Source of the DNA: Sphingobacteriales bacterium
Lineage (GTDB): Bacteria > Bacteroidota > Bacteroidia > Chitinophagales > CAIOSU01
Reading direction: 5' to 3'
Length of the DNA: 64,000 nucleotides
Assembly (NCBI GenBank): GCA_027486795.1
Contig: JAIXOI010000049.1
Coordinates: 124,001 to 188,000 of the forward strand
Positions 63,349 through 64,000 of the stretch are shown piece after piece. The notes beneath the pieces were generated by a model that was given only the letters and a program-made list of their open reading frames with translations, was not told where the DNA came from and did no database searches. Made by a program: the position numbers and the translations under genes. Position 1 is the stretch's first letter. Every line of letters starts with the position of its first letter.

Positions 63349-64000
63349 CGGAAAACTAGACCGCAGTGTAACACCTGCACTAGCGCGGGTGGAGCACTTG
63401 AATATATTGCGGCCCCAAAAGCTGTCGCTGCCTAACGGCATACCAGTATATGTGTTTACCGGTTTGCAGCAAGATGCGGTGCGCATTGAGTGGATATTTA
63501 ATGCCGGTAAGTGGTATGAGCAAAACACCTTGCAATCGTCAATGGCGGCGAGGATGATGAAGGAAGGTAGTAAAGCCTATCCGTCGCATGAGTTTAACGA
63601 TTTACTCGATTTCTACGGTGCTTCGGTAAAAGCACATGGTGGGGCCGACACGGCAAGCTTTCAGTTGTACAGCCTCAACAAGCACTTGGCACCAGTGTTG
63701 CAAATTGTTGAAGAGGTAGTTAAATCTCCATTGATTGACCCACGAGATTTGGAAATAGTAACCCAAAGCAACCGCGAGCAATTGAAGGTGAATATGATGA
63801 AGCCAGATTACCTGGCCGATAAAGCATTCACTGAGTCGTTGTATGGCAGCAAGCACCCTTATGGGCATGAGTTGGAGTTGGAAGATTACGATAATCTTAC
63901 CCGCGAAAGTTTGTTATCATTTCACAAGCAATTTTACACAGCGAGTAATTGCAGTATTATTGTTTCGGGTAACATTAATGACCAAGTAATAAAATTGCTT
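63332..64000 (+). CDS. M16 peptidase, non-catalytic subunit (5' part only)
   Basis: ATG 63332 overlaps the catalytic gene by 17 bp. The visible 223 residues (MPIKNNGKLDRSVTPALARVEHLNIL ... LSLPNGIPVYVFTGLQQDAVRIEWIFNAG) match the M16 fold, but no HxxEH is present: at that place the chain reads SSMAARMMKEGSKAYPSHEF. This is the usual state of the partner subunit. The gene runs off the window edge. Confidence 0.85.
   Translation, partial: MPIKNNGKLDRSVTPALARVEHLNILRPQKLSLPNGIPVYVFTGLQQDAVRIEWIFNAGKWYEQNTLQSSMAARMMKEGSKAYPSHEFNDLLDFYGASVKAHGGADTASFQLYSLNKHLAPVLQIVEEVVKSPLIDPRDLEIVTQSNREQLKVNMMKPDYLADKAFTESLYGSKHPYGHELELEDYDNLTRESLLSFHKQFYTASNCSIIVSGNINDQVIKLL

Noticed and set aside
1-64000. tRNA or rRNA genes
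   Set aside because: GGTTCG-type words (for example near 7260, 8960, 25490 and 43365) lack flanking T-arm pairing and acceptor stems; nothing resembles rRNA.

Overview
The window comes from the chromosome of a free-living member of the Bacteroidota, most like the Chitinophagales/Sphingobacteriales or Cytophagales side of the phylum. The evidence is type IX secretion (T9SS) cargo with type A and type B C-terminal sorting domains, a PorP/SprF-family protein, choice-of-anchor D, DUF4397 and lamin-tail surface proteins, a LytS/LytTR system with a Reg_prop-type sensor, and many TAnnTTTG (-7) promoter boxes close to start codons. No rRNA or tRNA gene, CRISPR array, transposase or phage gene was seen.

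Layout. 1-2.6 kb: 5' end of an outer-membrane barrel gene, a small secreted protein, phosphatidylserine decarboxylase, pterin dehydratase and a fasciclin protein. 2.9-5.4 kb: two tandem RpoD-like sigma genes (the first has no regions 3 and 4), followed by about 850 bp of repeats holding four copies of a conserved box plus a covarying hairpin. 5.4-7.9 kb: PorP/SprF protein and its type B cargo. 8-14 kb: NlpC/P60 peptidase, GT39-like membrane protein with TPRs, and topoisomerase IV subunit A. 14-18.2 kb: an AT-rich restriction-modification pair beside an S24-type repressor that is divergent to DNA polymerase IV. 18.3-19.2 kb: toxin-antitoxin genes. 19.2-36 kb: galU, four large secreted or surface proteins, one unknown membrane-anchored beta-repeat protein and a nitroreductase. 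36-49 kb: tsaD, TamB-like protein, prfC, hydrolases, GNAT and aspartate kinase, with a candidate small RNA at about 45.1-45.2 kb. 48.7-52.4 kb: DUF5615/DUF433 pair, GH13 glucosidase, and a GNAT protein with a 55-aa partner. 52.4-57.5 kb: inverted and tandem repeats, SRAP protein, gpsA, a PlsB-like acyltransferase and a SPOR protein. 57.6-64 kb: Lon-N protein, sensor kinase and LytTR regulator, and an M16 peptidase pair cut by the window edge.

Working together. psd, gpsA and the PlsB-like gene serve phospholipid synthesis. The PorP/type B pair and the type A CTD proteins depend on a T9SS encoded elsewhere. The S24 repressor, DinB and the SRAP protein point to DNA-damage tolerance. A striking feature is the intergenic DNA: many gaps carry short repeated words (GATACTTGATACT, TTTACGATTTACGA, GGTCGATGGTCGA, TTTGAAAATTTGGAAATG, GTACGATGTACAAAGTAC, CCTGAGCG.AGTCGAAT), often as inverted pairs, some touching start codons, stop codons or promoter boxes.
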